64,000 bases of DNA, taken from assembly GCA_019510435.1 (NCBI GenBank), contig JAEKKJ010000006.1, forward strand, positions 372,001 through 436,000, in the 5' to 3' direction. Within the stretch, counting starts at the first letter, position 1. The number at the start of each line of letters is the position of its first letter. The notes beneath the pieces were generated by a model. It was not told the DNA's origin, ran no database searches, and saw only the letters and a program-made list of their open reading frames with translations. Source of the stretch: Caulobacterales bacterium. Its GTDB lineage: Bacteria; Pseudomonadota; Alphaproteobacteria; Caulobacterales; Caulobacteraceae. Shown here one piece after another: positions 1 through 9,146 of the stretch. The position numbers were made by a program, and so were the translations under genes.

Positions 1-1278
1 CAGTCCCTCGCCGAAGATCGAGGCGGTCTCGGCCAGGGTCAGGGGCGTGTCGGCCAGCAGGGTGCCCAGCGGCTGGGCCAGGGTCTGGTGCACCGCGTGC
101 CCCAGCTCGTGGGCCAGGGTCAGCACGTCGCGCCGCTCACCCATGTAGTTCATGAACACATAGGGATGGCGGTCGGCCGTGACCGGGTGGGAATAGGCGC
201 CCGACTGCTTGCCCGGCCGCGGCCGCGCGTCGATCCAGGGCTGGTTGAAGAAGGTCAGCGCTGTGTCGGCGAACTTGGGCGCCAGGGCCTGGAAGCTCTC
301 CAGCACCATGCCCTTGGCTTCGTCCCAGGCGAACACCCGCGGCTGGGCCTGGTCCAGAGGTGCGTTGCGGTCCCAGTGGTCCAGGTGGTCGCGGCCCATG
401 GCCTTGGCCTTCAGCCGATAGTAGCGGTGGCTCACCGCCGCATAGCCGTCCACCACCGCCGCCTCCAGGGCCGCCACGGCGTCGGCGTCCACCTCGTTGG
501 CCAGGTGGCGCGAGGCCGCCGGGTCCGGATATTTGCGCCAGCGGTCCTCCACCTGCTTCTCGAACGCCAGGGTGTTGAGGCAGAGGGCGAGCGTCGAGCC
601 GCGCTGCTCCAGCGCCCGGGCCAGGGCCTGGGCCGCCGCCTTGCGCCGCGCCGGCGCGGGGTCCGACATGCGGTTGAGCAGTTCCGACAGGGTGAGGGTC
701 TCGCCCTCCACGCGGGCCGACAGCTTGGCCAGGGTCTCGTCGAACAGGCGGCTCCAGTTGGCCACCGCCGGCGCCTTGTCGATCAGCAGCTTCTCGAGGT
801 CGGCGGAGAGCTCGTGGGGCCGGCCGGCGCGCACCCGCCGCAGCCAGGGCCGCCAGCGGCCGGCGGCCTTGTGCGCCCGCAGCGCCGCCTCCAGCTCCCC
901 GTCCTCCAGCTGGTTGATCTCCAGGGTGAAGAACAGGCTCAGCGCCGCGATCTGCGCGCTGCGGGCCCGCAGGTCGGCCTCGAACTTCGACCAGGCCGCA
1001 TCGTCCCGCGCTGTCGAGGCCGCGAGCGAGGCGAAAGCCCCGACGCCCCACATGGCGTTGACCGACTGTTCGTAGAGCTCGATCGCGCGGTCCAGGATGC
1101 CGCCCAGCTCGGCCGGCCTGGCGCGGGTGGCCACCAGCCGCCCCTCCAGCTTGGCAAGCTCGCGGTTCAGCCGCTCGGCCTCCGCCAGATCCGCCTCGAT
1201 CCGCGGATCCTCCCGGCCGGAATAGAGATCATCCAGCCGCCATTGCGGCAGAGCGTCGGTCTTGAAGGGGGCGTTCAT
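1..1278 (-). CDS. M3 family oligoendopeptidase (PepF type), C-terminus cut by window edge
   Basis: Zinc metallopeptidase that probably cleaves short peptides in the cytoplasm. The gene begins at the ATG at 1278 (MNAPFKTDALPQWRLDDLY) and still runs at base 1, so 426 codons are visible of a protein usually near 600 residues. The zinc motif HELGH lies at residues 390-394 and the next zinc-binding glutamate is probably in the ETASIFGE stretch near the cut. The N-terminal half is a long helical region typical of the family. No partner gene is close; the upstream neighbour is a repeat-flanked pseudogene. Family assignment is firm, exact substrate unknown. Confidence 0.93.
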   Translation of the reverse strand, partial: MNAPFKTDALPQWRLDDLYSGREDPRIEADLAEAERLNRELAKLEGRLVATRARPAELGGILDRAIELYEQSVNAMWGVGAFASLAASTARDDAAWSKFEADLRARSAQIAALSLFFTLEINQLEDGELEAALRAHKAAGRWRPWLRRVRAGRPHELSADLEKLLIDKAPAVANWSRLFDETLAKLSARVEGETLTLSELLNRMSDPAPARRKAAAQALARALEQRGSTLALCLNTLAFEKQVEDRWRKYPDPAASRHLANEVDADAVAALEAAVVDGYAAVSHRYYRLKAKAMGRDHLDHWDRNAPLDQAQPRVFAWDEAKGMVLESFQALAPKFADTALTFFNQPWIDARPRPGKQSGAYSHPVTADRHPYVFMNYMGERRDVLTLAHELGHAVHQTLAQPLGTLLADTPLTLAETASIFGEGL

Positions 1279-1393
1279 GGCGAGAACCTTAGCCCCAGGA
1301 GCGCGCCAGGGTCACGCGCCACGTCCTCCTTCCCCTCTGCGATGGCGGCTTGACATCGCAAGTATGAGTTCTCGTATTGTTCCCCCTCCCGCC

Positions 1394-1465
1394 GCGAAGC
1401 GGCGGGAGGGGGACCGCGCGCCGAAGCCGGCGCCAGCCGGCTGAAGAGCGCGGGGTGGAGGGGGC
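1394..1465 (+). repeat. GC-rich 72-bp repeat, copy A of an inverted pair
   Basis: This stretch is nearly the reverse complement of 1862-1934, with about six differences by eye including one small indel. It starts at the GCGAAGC loop of a perfect hairpin whose arms (CCCCTCCCGCCGC and its complement) span roughly 1383-1411. The two copies bracket the DUF559 pseudogene. The composition resembles the dispersed cctcccc-gcgaagcgg-ggagg elements common between genes in Caulobacterales, but only these two copies are seen here. Confidence 0.8.
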
Positions 1466-1482
1466 AAGCGAGTGGCAGGGCC

Positions 1483-1945
1483 TTGCGACGCACACTGATC
1501 GCCAATCGCGCCCGATCGCTCCGAAAGGCCATGAGCGAGCCGGAGGTGATGCTCTGGAAGCCGCCTTCGGAGGCGCGGCGCGGATAAGCCCACTTTCCGC
1601 CGGCAGCACCCCTTCGGCCCCTTCATTCTGGACTTCTATTGTCCCGCCGCCAGGCTCGCGGCCGAGGTGGACGGCTCTACGCACTGGGACGAGCCGGCGC
1701 AGGCCAAGGACATGAAGCGCGACCATTGGCTGGCGGGCCAGGGGGTGATGGTGCTGCGCATCCCGGCGTCGTCGATCTATCAGGACGCAGGCGCGGTTGC
1801 TGACGCGGTGATCCGCGCTGCAGACGAGCGGATCGCGGCGGAGAGGCAGCGGATGGAGCTCGCCCCCTCCACCCCCCGCTCTTCAGCCGGCCTTCGGCCA
1901 GCTTCGGCGGGCGGTCCCCCTCCCGCCGCTTCGCGGGGGAGGTAA
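1483..1945 (+). pseudogene. DUF559 (Vsr-like endonuclease fold) gene with frameshift
   Basis: Two pieces of one DUF559 protein lie in adjacent frames. The first, probably from the TTG at 1483 (or ATG at 1531), reads ANRARSLRKAMSEPEVMLWK, the usual start of the family, and stops at 1585-1587. The second picks up about one base out of frame as DKPTFRRQHPFGPFILDFYC, then AEVDGSTHW and GVMVLRIPA, the core strands carrying the acidic active-site positions. Inserting one base near 1580-1584 would join them into a protein of about 150 residues. The tail from about 1860 is translated repeat sequence. A sequencing error is possible; otherwise the gene is dead. Confidence 0.75.
1862..1934 (-). repeat. 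GC-rich 73-bp repeat, copy B of an inverted pair
   Basis: Inverted partner of 1394-1465. It overlaps the 3' end of the DUF559 reading frame, so the last 25 or so codons (rich in Pro, Ser and Ala) are repeat-encoded. The two copies could pair to form a very large stem around the gene. Confidence 0.8.
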
Positions 1946-1982
1946 GGGTCGCCCCGTTGGCTGTTGCCCCCGACGGCCGCGG

Positions 1983-2408
1983 CTAAAGCTTCTGCGTCGC
2001 CAGCAGGATCGAGGTCTCGGTGGAGGCGATGCCTTCGACCTGGCGGATGCGGTCCAGGGCGTGGCTGAAGGCGGCCAGGGTGTCGACTTCCAGCTCGGCG
2101 ATCAGGTCCCAGCGGCCGTTGGTGGTGTGGACCGCCGCCACCTCCGGGAAGCCCTTCAGCGCCCGCACCACGGCCGGGGACCGCTCGCCCTCGATGGCGA
2201 TGCCCATGATCGCGCGCACCCGGTGGGCGTCGACGTCGGGGCGGGTCTTGATGGTGAAGCCCTGGATCACGCCGGTCTTCACCAGGCGCTCGATGCGGTT
2301 CTGCACGGTGCCGCGCGACACGTTGAGCGCCGCGGCCAGGGTGGCGGCGGGCTTACGCGAGTCGGCGCGCAGGAGGGCGATCAGCTGCTGGTCGAGGTCG
2401 TCGATCAT
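1983..2408 (-). CDS. Lrp/AsnC family transcriptional regulator
   Basis: A 141-residue DNA-binding protein with an N-terminal winged helix-turn-helix (about residues 4-60, including AATLAAALNVSRGTVQNRIE) and a C-terminal RAM/AsnC ligand-binding domain (about 65-140, with NGRWDLIAELE). Length is normal. It is divergent from the arginine/ornithine pair at 2526-4641 with a 117-bp gap, the usual layout for an Lrp-type activator sensing an amino acid. Control by arginine or ornithine is an inference from position only. Confidence 0.93.
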   Translation of the reverse strand: MIDDLDQQLIALLRADSRKPAATLAAALNVSRGTVQNRIERLVKTGVIQGFTIKTRPDVDAHRVRAIMGIAIEGERSPAVVRALKGFPEVAAVHTTNGRWDLIAELEVDTLAAFSHALDRIRQVEGIASTETSILLATQKL

Positions 2409-2525
2409 TCGTCAATCCAGCCTGTCAAAACGCCAATCTAGATCACGATATGTAGCAGGTTGCTCGCTATTCGCTAGCGCCGCCCCGCGCGATCCTCTCG
2501 GTGACGCACCGCCAGAGGAGTTTGC
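2409..2525. promoter_or_regulatory. Divergent intergenic region between Lrp regulator and arginine genes
   Basis: This 117-bp gap must hold both promoters. An AT-richer part (about 2430-2480) stands out from the GC-rich background. The plus-strand gene has a clear ribosome binding site, AGAGGAG, six bases before its ATG. No operator can be assigned with confidence. Confidence 0.4.
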
Positions 2526-3398
2526 ATGGACGGCCGGCCCTTCTTCCTGATGACCGACCCGGACGGCTTCGACGTGAGCTACCGGATCAATCCGTGGATG
2601 GACCCGGCCAGCTGGACGCCGGCCCAGGCGGCGGCGGCGCGGGCCGCCTCGCGCGATCTGCGCGCAGCGATCACCGCCATCGGCGGCCACGTGGAGACCG
2701 TCGGCGCCGTGCGCGGCCTGCCGGACCTGGTGTTCCCGGCCAACGCCGCCGTGGTGCTGGACGGACGGGTGCTGCTGGCCCGCTTCCGCCATCCCGAGCG
2801 CCAGGGCGAGGAGGCGGTGTTCCGCGCCGCGTTCCAGCGCCTGAAGACCCGCGGCGTGGTCGAGGAGCTGGTGGACCTGCCCGACGGCCTGTTCCACGAG
2901 GGCGCCGGCGACGCGATCTGGGACGCCGACCGCCGCCACTTCTGGTGCGGCTATGGCCCGCGCTCGTCGCAGGGCGCGATCCGGGTGGTGCGCGAGACCT
3001 TCGGCCAGGAGACCGTGGCCCTGGAGCTGGCCAGCGAGCGCTTCTACCACCTGGACACCTGCTTCTGCCCGCTGGCGGGCGGCAAGGTGCTCTACTATCC
3101 GCCGGCCTTTACCCCAGCCGCCCTGGCGACCATCCACGAGCACGTGCCGGCCGCCCAGCGGATCGAGGCCACCGACGAGGAGGCCGCGGCCTTCTGCGTC
3201 AACGCGGTCAACATCGACGCCCGCATCGTCATGGCCCGCGCGCCGGAGAGCCTGCGCCGCAAGCTCGCCGCCCGCGGCTACACCCTGACCGAGGTGGACC
3301 TGGCGCCCTTCATCCTCTCCGGCGGGGCCGCCTACTGCATGACCCTGCGCCTCGACCGCACGTCCATCCCCGCCGCCGCCCGCCACGCCGCCGAATAG
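2526..3398 (+). CDS. Amidinotransferase-superfamily hydrolase, candidate arginine dihydrolase (ArgZ/AgrE-like)
   Basis: A 290-residue guanidine-modifying enzyme of the pentein fold. Visible catalytic features are Asn22 in INPWM, Asn73 in PDLVFPAN, Glu125 and Asp129 in FHEGAGD, His175 and Asp177 in HLDTCF, and the nucleophile Cys271 in AYCMTLR. Relatives include dimethylarginine dimethylaminohydrolase and the cyanobacterial arginine dihydrolase, which turns arginine into ornithine, ammonia and CO2. The next gene, 22 bp on, uses ornithine and no carbamoyltransferase gene is near, so conversion of arginine straight to ornithine is the most economical reading. Citrulline or dimethylarginine chemistry is not excluded. 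Confidence 0.85.
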   Translation: MDGRPFFLMTDPDGFDVSYRINPWMDPASWTPAQAAAARAASRDLRAAITAIGGHVETVGAVRGLPDLVFPANAAVVLDGRVLLARFRHPERQGEEAVFRAAFQRLKTRGVVEELVDLPDGLFHEGAGDAIWDADRRHFWCGYGPRSSQGAIRVVRETFGQETVALELASERFYHLDTCFCPLAGGKVLYYPPAFTPAALATIHEHVPAAQRIEATDEEAAAFCVNAVNIDARIVMARAPESLRRKLAARGYTLTEVDLAPFILSGGAAYCMTLRLDRTSIPAAARHAAE

Positions 3399-3420
3399 GC
3401 GCCCCCCAAAGGAAAGCGTC

Positions 3421-4641
3421 ATGAACGACATCGCCCTGCAACGCTCGCTCGCCGCCCGCTTCATCGAGACCGAGGCCCAGTTCGGCGCCAAGAACTACAA
3501 GCCGCTGGACGTGGTCCTGACCCGTGGCGAGGGCGTCTACGTCTGGGACGTGGACGGCCAGCGCTACATGGACTGCCTCTCGGCCTATTCGGCCGTGAAC
3601 CAGGGCCACTGCCACCCGAAGATCCTGGCCGCCATGGTGGAGCAGGCCTCGCGCCTGACCCTGACCTCGCGGGCCTTCCGCAACGACCAGCTGGCGCCCT
3701 TCTACGAGGAGCTCTGCGCCCTCACCAACAGCCACAAGGTGCTGCCGATGAACTCCGGCGCCGAGGCGGTGGAGACGGCGCTGAAGGTGGCCCGCAAGTG
3801 GGGCTATGAGGTCAAGGGCGTGCCCGAGGGCGCGGCCGAGATCATCGTCGCCGCCGAGAACTTCCACGGCCGCACCGTGGCCATCGTCGGCTTCTCCACC
3901 GACCCGCAGTCGCGCGGCGGCTTCGGCCCGTTCGCGCCGGGCTTCAAGACCATCCCGTTCGGCGACGCCGACGCGCTGGAGGCGGCCATCGGGCCCAACA
4001 CCGTGGCCTTCCTGGTCGAGCCGATCCAGGGGGAGGCGGGGGTGATCATCCCGCCGGCCGGCTACCTGAAGCGGGTGCGCGAGCTGTGCACCCGTCACAA
4101 CGTGATCCTGATCCTGGACGAGATCCAGACGGGCCTGGGCCGCACCGGCAAGCTGCTGGCCGAGGAGCACGAGGGGATCGAGGCGGACCTGACCCTGATC
4201 GGCAAAGCGCTGTCGGGCGGCTTCTACCCGGTCTCGGCGGTGCTCTCGAACTCCGAGGTGATGAGCGTCCTGCATCCGGGCGAGCACGGCTCGACCTTCG
4301 GCGGCAACCCGTTGGCCTGCGCGGTGGCGCGGGCGGCGCTGAAGGCCCTGACCGAGGAAGGCATGGTCGAGAACGCCGCCCGCGTCGGCGCGCGGCTGCA
4401 GGCGGACCTGGCGGGCCTCGATGCGCCGATCGTCAAGGAGGTGCGCGGCCGCGGCCTGATGATCGCCGTGGAACTGCAACACGACGCCGGCGGCGCGCGG
4501 CGGATCTGCGAGGCCCTGCAGGCCCGGGGCCTGCTGGCCAAGGAGACCCACGAGCACACCATCCGCATAGCCCCGCCGCTGATCCTGACCGACGACCAGG
4601 CCGCCTGGATCGCCGAGCAGTTCGCGGCGGTGCTGAGGTAG
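3421..4641 (+). CDS. rocD: Ornithine aminotransferase
   Basis: PLP-dependent class III aminotransferase of 406 residues that moves the delta-amino group of ornithine to 2-oxoglutarate, giving glutamate-5-semialdehyde. The start [19 protein letters not shown], the ENFHGRT segment, the [13 protein letters not shown] motif and the PLP lysine at residue 262 in IGKALSGGF are characteristic, and the length matches the family. It follows the amidinotransferase-like gene by 22 bp, so the two form an arginine-to-glutamate route. The divergent Lrp regulator is the obvious candidate controller. Confidence 0.93.
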   Translation: MNDIALQRSLAARFIETEAQFGAKNYKPLDVVLTRGEGVYVWDVDGQRYMDCLSAYSAVNQGHCHPKILAAMVEQASRLTLTSRAFRNDQLAPFYEELCALTNSHKVLPMNSGAEAVETALKVARKWGYEVKGVPEGAAEIIVAAENFHGRTVAIVGFSTDPQSRGGFGPFAPGFKTIPFGDADALEAAIGPNTVAFLVEPIQGEAGVIIPPAGYLKRVRELCTRHNVILILDEIQTGLGRTGKLLAEEHEGIEADLTLIGKALSGGFYPVSAVLSNSEVMSVLHPGEHGSTFGGNPLACAVARAALKALTEEGMVENAARVGARLQADLAGLDAPIVKEVRGRGLMIAVELQHDAGGARRICEALQARGLLAKETHEHTIRIAPPLILTDDQAAWIAEQFAAVLR

Positions 4642-4660
4642 GGGTCCGCCTAGCCGCCCC

Positions 4661-6817
4661 TCACCGCCCGATCGGCGCCGCCGCCTTCGCCCCGCCCTGC
4701 GGGTCCGGGGAGGCCTGGGCCGCGGCGGCGGCCTTGGCTTCGGAGATCACATAGGCGCGGATGTCCTCGGCGTCCTTGGGGCTGAGGAAGCGGGCGAAGC
4801 TGGCCATGCCGCGGCTGGCGCTGGCGCCGTCGATGACCACGCCCTTCCAGTTGTCGGCGGTCTGCAGCATCGGCGTGCGCTTCAGGTCCGGTAGCCAGGC
4901 GCCCGAGGCGTTGGGGCCGTGGCAGACTTGGCAGTTCTCGTGGAACAGGGCGAAGCCGTGCTGGACGTCGCCGTCCGACTTCAGGCTGTCCACCTCGAAC
5001 GGCGGCTGCGGCGGCGCGGGGAACGCCGGCGCCTGCGCCTTGCCGCCCAGCTTGAAGACCAGCAGTCGGCCGGGCAGCCGCGAGCGCGTGGGCATCGAGG
5101 CCGGCGCGGAGATCTGGCCGCCGCCGCCGGTGCCGACCATGACGGCCACGTACTGCTCGCCGCCCAGCGCGTAGGTCATGGGCGCGGCGATCACGCCGTT
5201 GCCGGTCTTGTAGCTCCACAGCTTCTTGCCGCTGGCCGCGTCATAGGCCGCCAGGTCCCCCTCGGCCGAGCCCTGGAACACCAGGCCGCCGGCCGTGGCC
5301 AGCACACCCGCGTTCCAGAAGTAGGGGTGGTCCACGGTCCAGACCGCCTTCTGCTGCACCGGGTCCCAGGCGATGAGCTGGCCCTTCACCATGGCCATGA
5401 TCGCCTTCAGCGTCGCCTGGTCGGTGGGCAGGGCGTTGGAGAGGAAGTTCACGCCCACGTTCCAGGCGCCGGCCTTGTAGGCGAAGTCCTTCTGGTCGCC
5501 GTAGCTGAAGGGCGTGACGTTGGTGGGGATGTAGACGAGCCCGGTCTTCGGATCGAAGGCCATGGGCTGCCAGTTGTGCGCGCCCAGCGGGCCGGGCACC
5601 TGAGTGACGGCAGTCTTCTCGTACCGCGCCCCGGGGGTCTCGATCGGCCGGCCGGTCTTCATGTCCACGCCGGTGGCCCAGGTGATGTTCGGATAGTAGT
5701 TCTTGGCCGAGATCAGCTGGCCGGTGGCGCGGTCGATCACATAGAAGAAGCCGTTCTTGGGCGCCTGCATCAGCACCTTGCGCGGCTGCCCGCCGATGTT
5801 GAGGTCGGCCAGGGTGATCTGCTGGGTGGCGGTATAGTCCCAGCTCTCGCCGGGCGTGGTCTGGTAGTGCCAGACGTATTCGCCGGTGTCGGGCCGCAGG
5901 GCCAGGATCGAGCTCAGGAACAGGTTGTCGCCCTTGCCGCCCGAGCGGCGCATGTGGTTCCAGGGCGAGCCGTTGCCGACGCCGATATAGACCATGTCGA
6001 GGGCGGGATCGTAGGCGATGGCGTCCCAGGGCGTGCCCCCGCCGCCGGTCTTCTTCCACTCGCCGTCGCTCCAGGTGGCGGCCCCCTTCTCGGCCATCAC
6101 CTTGTCGGAAGCCGCGCCGTCCGGCTTACCGTCCGGATTGGGAGTCATGTAGAAGCGCCAGGCCTGCTGGCCGCTGGCCGCGTCGTAGGCGGTGATGTAG
6201 CCGCGCACGCCGTACTCGGCGCCGCCGTTGCCGATCAGCACCTTGTCCTTGATGACCCGCGGGGCGCCGGTGATCGTGTAGGGCTTGGCCGGGTCGGTGG
6301 TCTGCACCGTCCACACGGGCTTGCCGGTCTTGGCGTCGAGGGCGATGAGGCGGCCGTCCAGGGCGCCCACGAAGACCTTGCCCTTCCAGACCGCGACGCC
6401 GCGGTTGACCACGTCGCAGCAGGCGTCGAAGCCCTTGGGCCCCTTCACCTGCGGGTCGAAGCGCCAGAGCTCCTTGCCGGTCTTGGCATCGAAGGCGAAC
6501 ACCTTCGACCAGGCGGTCGAGGTATAGATCACCCCGTCCACCATCAGGGGCGTCGCCTCCTGGCCGCGGTCGGTGTCGAACTGGGCGAACCAGGCCAGGC
6601 CCAGCTGGCCGACGTTGTCGTTCTTGACCTTGTCCAGCGGGCTGAAGCGCTGCTCGTTGTAGTCCTTGCCGTAGGAGAGCCACTCGGCGTTGCCGGCCGC
6701 TGCGACCAGGCGCTTGGCGTCCACGGCGCCCGGCGCGGCGGGCTTCTGGCAGGACGCCAACGAGACGGCCAGTGCGGCCGCGACAACGGACGCCAGGCCC
6801 AGCCGGATGATGTGCAT
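4661..6817 (-). CDS. PQQ-dependent alcohol dehydrogenase with fused cytochrome c (quinohaemoprotein)
   Basis: A 718-residue periplasmic enzyme oxidising an alcohol and passing electrons to its own haem. The N-terminus is lipoprotein-like (hydrophobic stretch then SLASC, Cys23). An eight-bladed PQQ propeller fills residues 45-590, with the adjacent-cysteine pair in DACCDVVN, the tryptophan-docking repeats, and the catalytic Asp near 325 in ESWDYT. A Thr rather than Asp two residues later argues for a calcium, not lanthanide, enzyme. The C-terminal cytochrome domain has CQVCH near residue 630. Physiological substrate unknown; no PQQ biosynthesis gene is nearby. Confidence 0.92.
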   Translation of the reverse strand: MHIIRLGLASVVAAALAVSLASCQKPAAPGAVDAKRLVAAAGNAEWLSYGKDYNEQRFSPLDKVKNDNVGQLGLAWFAQFDTDRGQEATPLMVDGVIYTSTAWSKVFAFDAKTGKELWRFDPQVKGPKGFDACCDVVNRGVAVWKGKVFVGALDGRLIALDAKTGKPVWTVQTTDPAKPYTITGAPRVIKDKVLIGNGGAEYGVRGYITAYDAASGQQAWRFYMTPNPDGKPDGAASDKVMAEKGAATWSDGEWKKTGGGGTPWDAIAYDPALDMVYIGVGNGSPWNHMRRSGGKGDNLFLSSILALRPDTGEYVWHYQTTPGESWDYTATQQITLADLNIGGQPRKVLMQAPKNGFFYVIDRATGQLISAKNYYPNITWATGVDMKTGRPIETPGARYEKTAVTQVPGPLGAHNWQPMAFDPKTGLVYIPTNVTPFSYGDQKDFAYKAGAWNVGVNFLSNALPTDQATLKAIMAMVKGQLIAWDPVQQKAVWTVDHPYFWNAGVLATAGGLVFQGSAEGDLAAYDAASGKKLWSYKTGNGVIAAPMTYALGGEQYVAVMVGTGGGGQISAPASMPTRSRLPGRLLVFKLGGKAQAPAFPAPPQPPFEVDSLKSDGDVQHGFALFHENCQVCHGPNASGAWLPDLKRTPMLQTADNWKGVVIDGASASRGMASFARFLSPKDAEDIRAYVISEAKAAAAAQASPDPQGGAKAAAPIGR

Positions 6818-6866
6818 TCACGCCTCCCCTGGACGGGCTCGTTCGAGCGGCCCGCCCTGAGCGGCA

Positions 6867-7547
6867 CTATGCGCGCGCCGGGGCGTCCCGCAAGCCTGCC
6901 GCGGCGGAAGCGGCCGGCCGGTCCGCCAGCCAGGCCACACCCGTCGCCGCCAGGTAGGCGAAGAGCGCCATGGCGCCCATCTGGGCCGCCGATCCGCTCG
7001 GCGGGGCGAGCATAGCCACGATCTGCAGCCCGACCAGGAAGGTCAGGAAGGCGGCGGCCGGCCAGGCGCTGCGACCGGCGCGGACGCGCTGCGCGGTCCA
7101 GGCTGCGCCCGTCACGGCCAGCAGGCCGATCTCCACCGCCTGTTCGATCACCGGCGCGTTCCAGAGGCCAAGGCCGGCCCGGGGTCCGCCAGGCCAGATC
7201 TCCAGGTCGGGGCGGTGGACCAGCAGGTCCGCGGCCCAGTGCGAGAAGACCACCAGCCCCACCGCGATGGCGGCGCGCCGCGGCAGCTTCAGGGCCCATG
7301 CGCTCACCAGGGCGGCGGCCACGGACCAGGCCAGGGCGCCGGGCAGGCTGTGGGTCCAGGGCATGTCGTAGAGCACCAGCGCCGAGCCCGGCAGGCTGGG
7401 ATCGATGCGCACCTTTTCGACGCCGGCGATGATCAGGCCCGACCAGCCGATATCGAGCAGCTGACAGCCCGCCACATAGGCCCAGAGCGGCGCGCGCGGC
7501 TCGGCCGCCTTGGCCGCCAGCGCAGCCGCATAGTGTCCCGCGAACAT
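6867..7547 (-). CDS. Multi-pass membrane protein, YdjM/DUF457-like metal-dependent hydrolase
   Basis: A 226-residue inner-membrane protein with about five hydrophobic segments. Polar residues sit at the positions that bind metal in the LexA-regulated YdjM-like family: GHYAAAL at the N-terminus, LLDIGW near residue 32, THSLPGA near 66 and SHWAADLLVH near 103. Function is not established for this family. It follows 50 bp upstream of the PQQ dehydrogenase on the same strand and could be cotranscribed. Confidence 0.7.
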   Translation of the reverse strand: MFAGHYAAALAAKAAEPRAPLWAYVAGCQLLDIGWSGLIIAGVEKVRIDPSLPGSALVLYDMPWTHSLPGALAWSVAAALVSAWALKLPRRAAIAVGLVVFSHWAADLLVHRPDLEIWPGGPRAGLGLWNAPVIEQAVEIGLLAVTGAAWTAQRVRAGRSAWPAAAFLTFLVGLQIVAMLAPPSGSAAQMGAMALFAYLAATGVAWLADRPAASAAAGLRDAPARA

Positions 7548-7645
7548 GGTTCCGCCTCCCGCTTGTGCGTAAGGCGTAGCCCCGCCTGGCCGGCCGCGCG
7601 AGCCTCAGGGACGCAGAACGGCCATGCGCACGCGTATGGGCTGGC

Positions 7646-9085
7646 TCAGACCACCGCGCCCATGCCGGCCCGCATCGAGGCCTGGCCAGGCCGCAGGCGG
7701 CCATAGGCCTGGACCAGCCGCTCCACCGCCTCGGTGAGGTCCTCGGGCGGCAGGGTGTAGGGCAGGCGCAGGAAACGGTCGAAGGCCCCATCGACGCCGA
7801 ACCGCGGCCCCGCCGCCAGCCGCAGGCCGAAGCGCTCGGACGTCGCGGTCAGCATGGTCGACACCGGCGCCGGCAGCTCCGCCCACAGCGAGAGGCCCCC
7901 CGGCGGCGTGGTCACGCGCCACTCCGGCAGCCGGCTGCGCACCAGGCCCAAGAGGTGCGCCCGCCGCGCGCGCAGCAGGTTGCGCCGCGCCTCCAGGGCC
8001 GCGTCCTCATCCGACAGCAGGTGGACGGCGGCCAGCTGTTCCAGCAGCGGCGTGCCCATGTCGATCGAGGCGCGGCGGGTGGAGAGGGCCTGGATGGTCG
8101 GCACGTCGGCGCGGATCCAGCCCAGCCGCAGCCCGCCCCAGTAGCTCTTGCCCATGGAGCCCAGCCGCACCACGCCCGCCGGCTCTGAGAAGCCGTAGGG
8201 TTGGACCGGCCCGTCCAGGCAGAGGTCGATGCCGGTCTCGTCCAGGATCAGGGTCGTGCGTGTTCGCTCCGCGGCGGCGGCGATGGCGGCGCGCGCGTCG
8301 GGCGTCATCCAGCGGCCGGTGGGATTGTGGAAGTCGGCGATGAAATAGGCCGCGCGCGGGCCGCTCTGGCGAAGGGCGGCGACCACCCCCTCCACGTCCC
8401 AGCCGTCGTCCGGCAGGCCCACCGGCGCCGGGCGCAGCGAGGCCCGCTGGATTGCATCGATGGCGTGCGGATAGGTCGGATGGTCGATCACCACCCGGTC
8501 GCCGGGCCCGCACAGCAGGCGCAGCATCAGGGCGAAGGCGTGCTGGGCGCCGTTGGTGACCATCACCTGGTCGGGCGAGGTGGGCAGGCCGCGGGCCGTG
8601 TAGCGCTCGGCGATCGCCACGCGCAGCTCGGTGAGGCCGAGCGGGGCGTAGCCGTGGTGCGGCAGGTGGGCGGGCAGGGCCTGGAGCGCCGCGGCGAAGG
8701 CGCCATGCACCGAGTCGCTGGCCGGCGGGGCCGCGGAGGCCAGGTCGATCACCCCCTCGGCCTCGGTCCCGGCGATCAGGGAGGCCTGGCCGCGCTGCCC
8801 TGGGCCCGACGGCAGCCGCGTGCGCGCCCCGGCGCCCTGCCGCCGCTCCAGGAAGCCGTCGTCGCGCAGCCGCGCCAGGGCGGCGGTGACGGTGGTGCGG
8901 CTGACCTCCAGCACCGTGGCCAGCTCCCGCTCGCCCGGCAGCACCACGTCCAGCGGCAGGCGCCCGTCCAGGATCAGCAGGCGCAGGCCGTCGGCCAGCT
9001 GGCGATAGGCGGGGCCGGTGCGCTCGGCGCGCCAGGCGCCCAGCAGCCGGTTCAGGGAGGCAGGTCCGATGCGGCGCGTACTCAT
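7646..9085 (-). CDS. MocR-type regulator (GntR winged helix fused to aminotransferase fold)
   Basis: A 479-residue transcription factor. Residues about 12-80 are a GntR winged helix (PGERELATVLEVSRTTVTAA); residues 110-475 are a fold-type I aminotransferase domain with a PLP lysine in SMGKSYWGGLRLGW near residue 310. MocR proteins use PLP or a PLP adduct as effector. The start at 9085 (MSTRRIGPASLNRLLG) gives the family's usual length. It is divergent from a YczE-type membrane protein, a pairing seen repeatedly with MocR regulators. The target is therefore probably the neighbouring gene. Confidence 0.92.
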   Translation of the reverse strand: MSTRRIGPASLNRLLGAWRAERTGPAYRQLADGLRLLILDGRLPLDVVLPGERELATVLEVSRTTVTAALARLRDDGFLERRQGAGARTRLPSGPGQRGQASLIAGTEAEGVIDLASAAPPASDSVHGAFAAALQALPAHLPHHGYAPLGLTELRVAIAERYTARGLPTSPDQVMVTNGAQHAFALMLRLLCGPGDRVVIDHPTYPHAIDAIQRASLRPAPVGLPDDGWDVEGVVAALRQSGPRAAYFIADFHNPTGRWMTPDARAAIAAAAERTRTTLILDETGIDLCLDGPVQPYGFSEPAGVVRLGSMGKSYWGGLRLGWIRADVPTIQALSTRRASIDMGTPLLEQLAAVHLLSDEDAALEARRNLLRARRAHLLGLVRSRLPEWRVTTPPGGLSLWAELPAPVSTMLTATSERFGLRLAAGPRFGVDGAFDRFLRLPYTLPPEDLTEAVERLVQAYGRLRPGQASMRAGMGAVV

Positions 9086-9095
9086 GACGCCACCG

Positions 9096-9133
9096 TGGCA
9101 GAACTGGCCCTGGTTTCAAATGCCAGTTGCCAG
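9096..9133. promoter_or_regulatory. Inverted TGGCA/ACTGGC dyad between mocR and yczE genes
   Basis: TGGCAGAACTGGCC at 9096-9109 and TGCCAGTTGCCAG at 9121-9133 are inverted versions of each other, differing by one inserted base, with 11 bp between. They lie in the 61-bp gap between the divergent regulator and membrane protein genes. This is a likely binding site for the MocR protein. The assignment rests on position and symmetry only. Confidence 0.55.
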
Positions 9134-9146
9134 CATCTGGCTGGGC

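Noticed and set aside
4919-7015. Long open frame on the plus strand opposite the PQQ dehydrogenase
   Set aside because: Val/Arg/Gly/His-rich composition without any recognisable motif, while the minus strand encodes a full PQQ enzyme.
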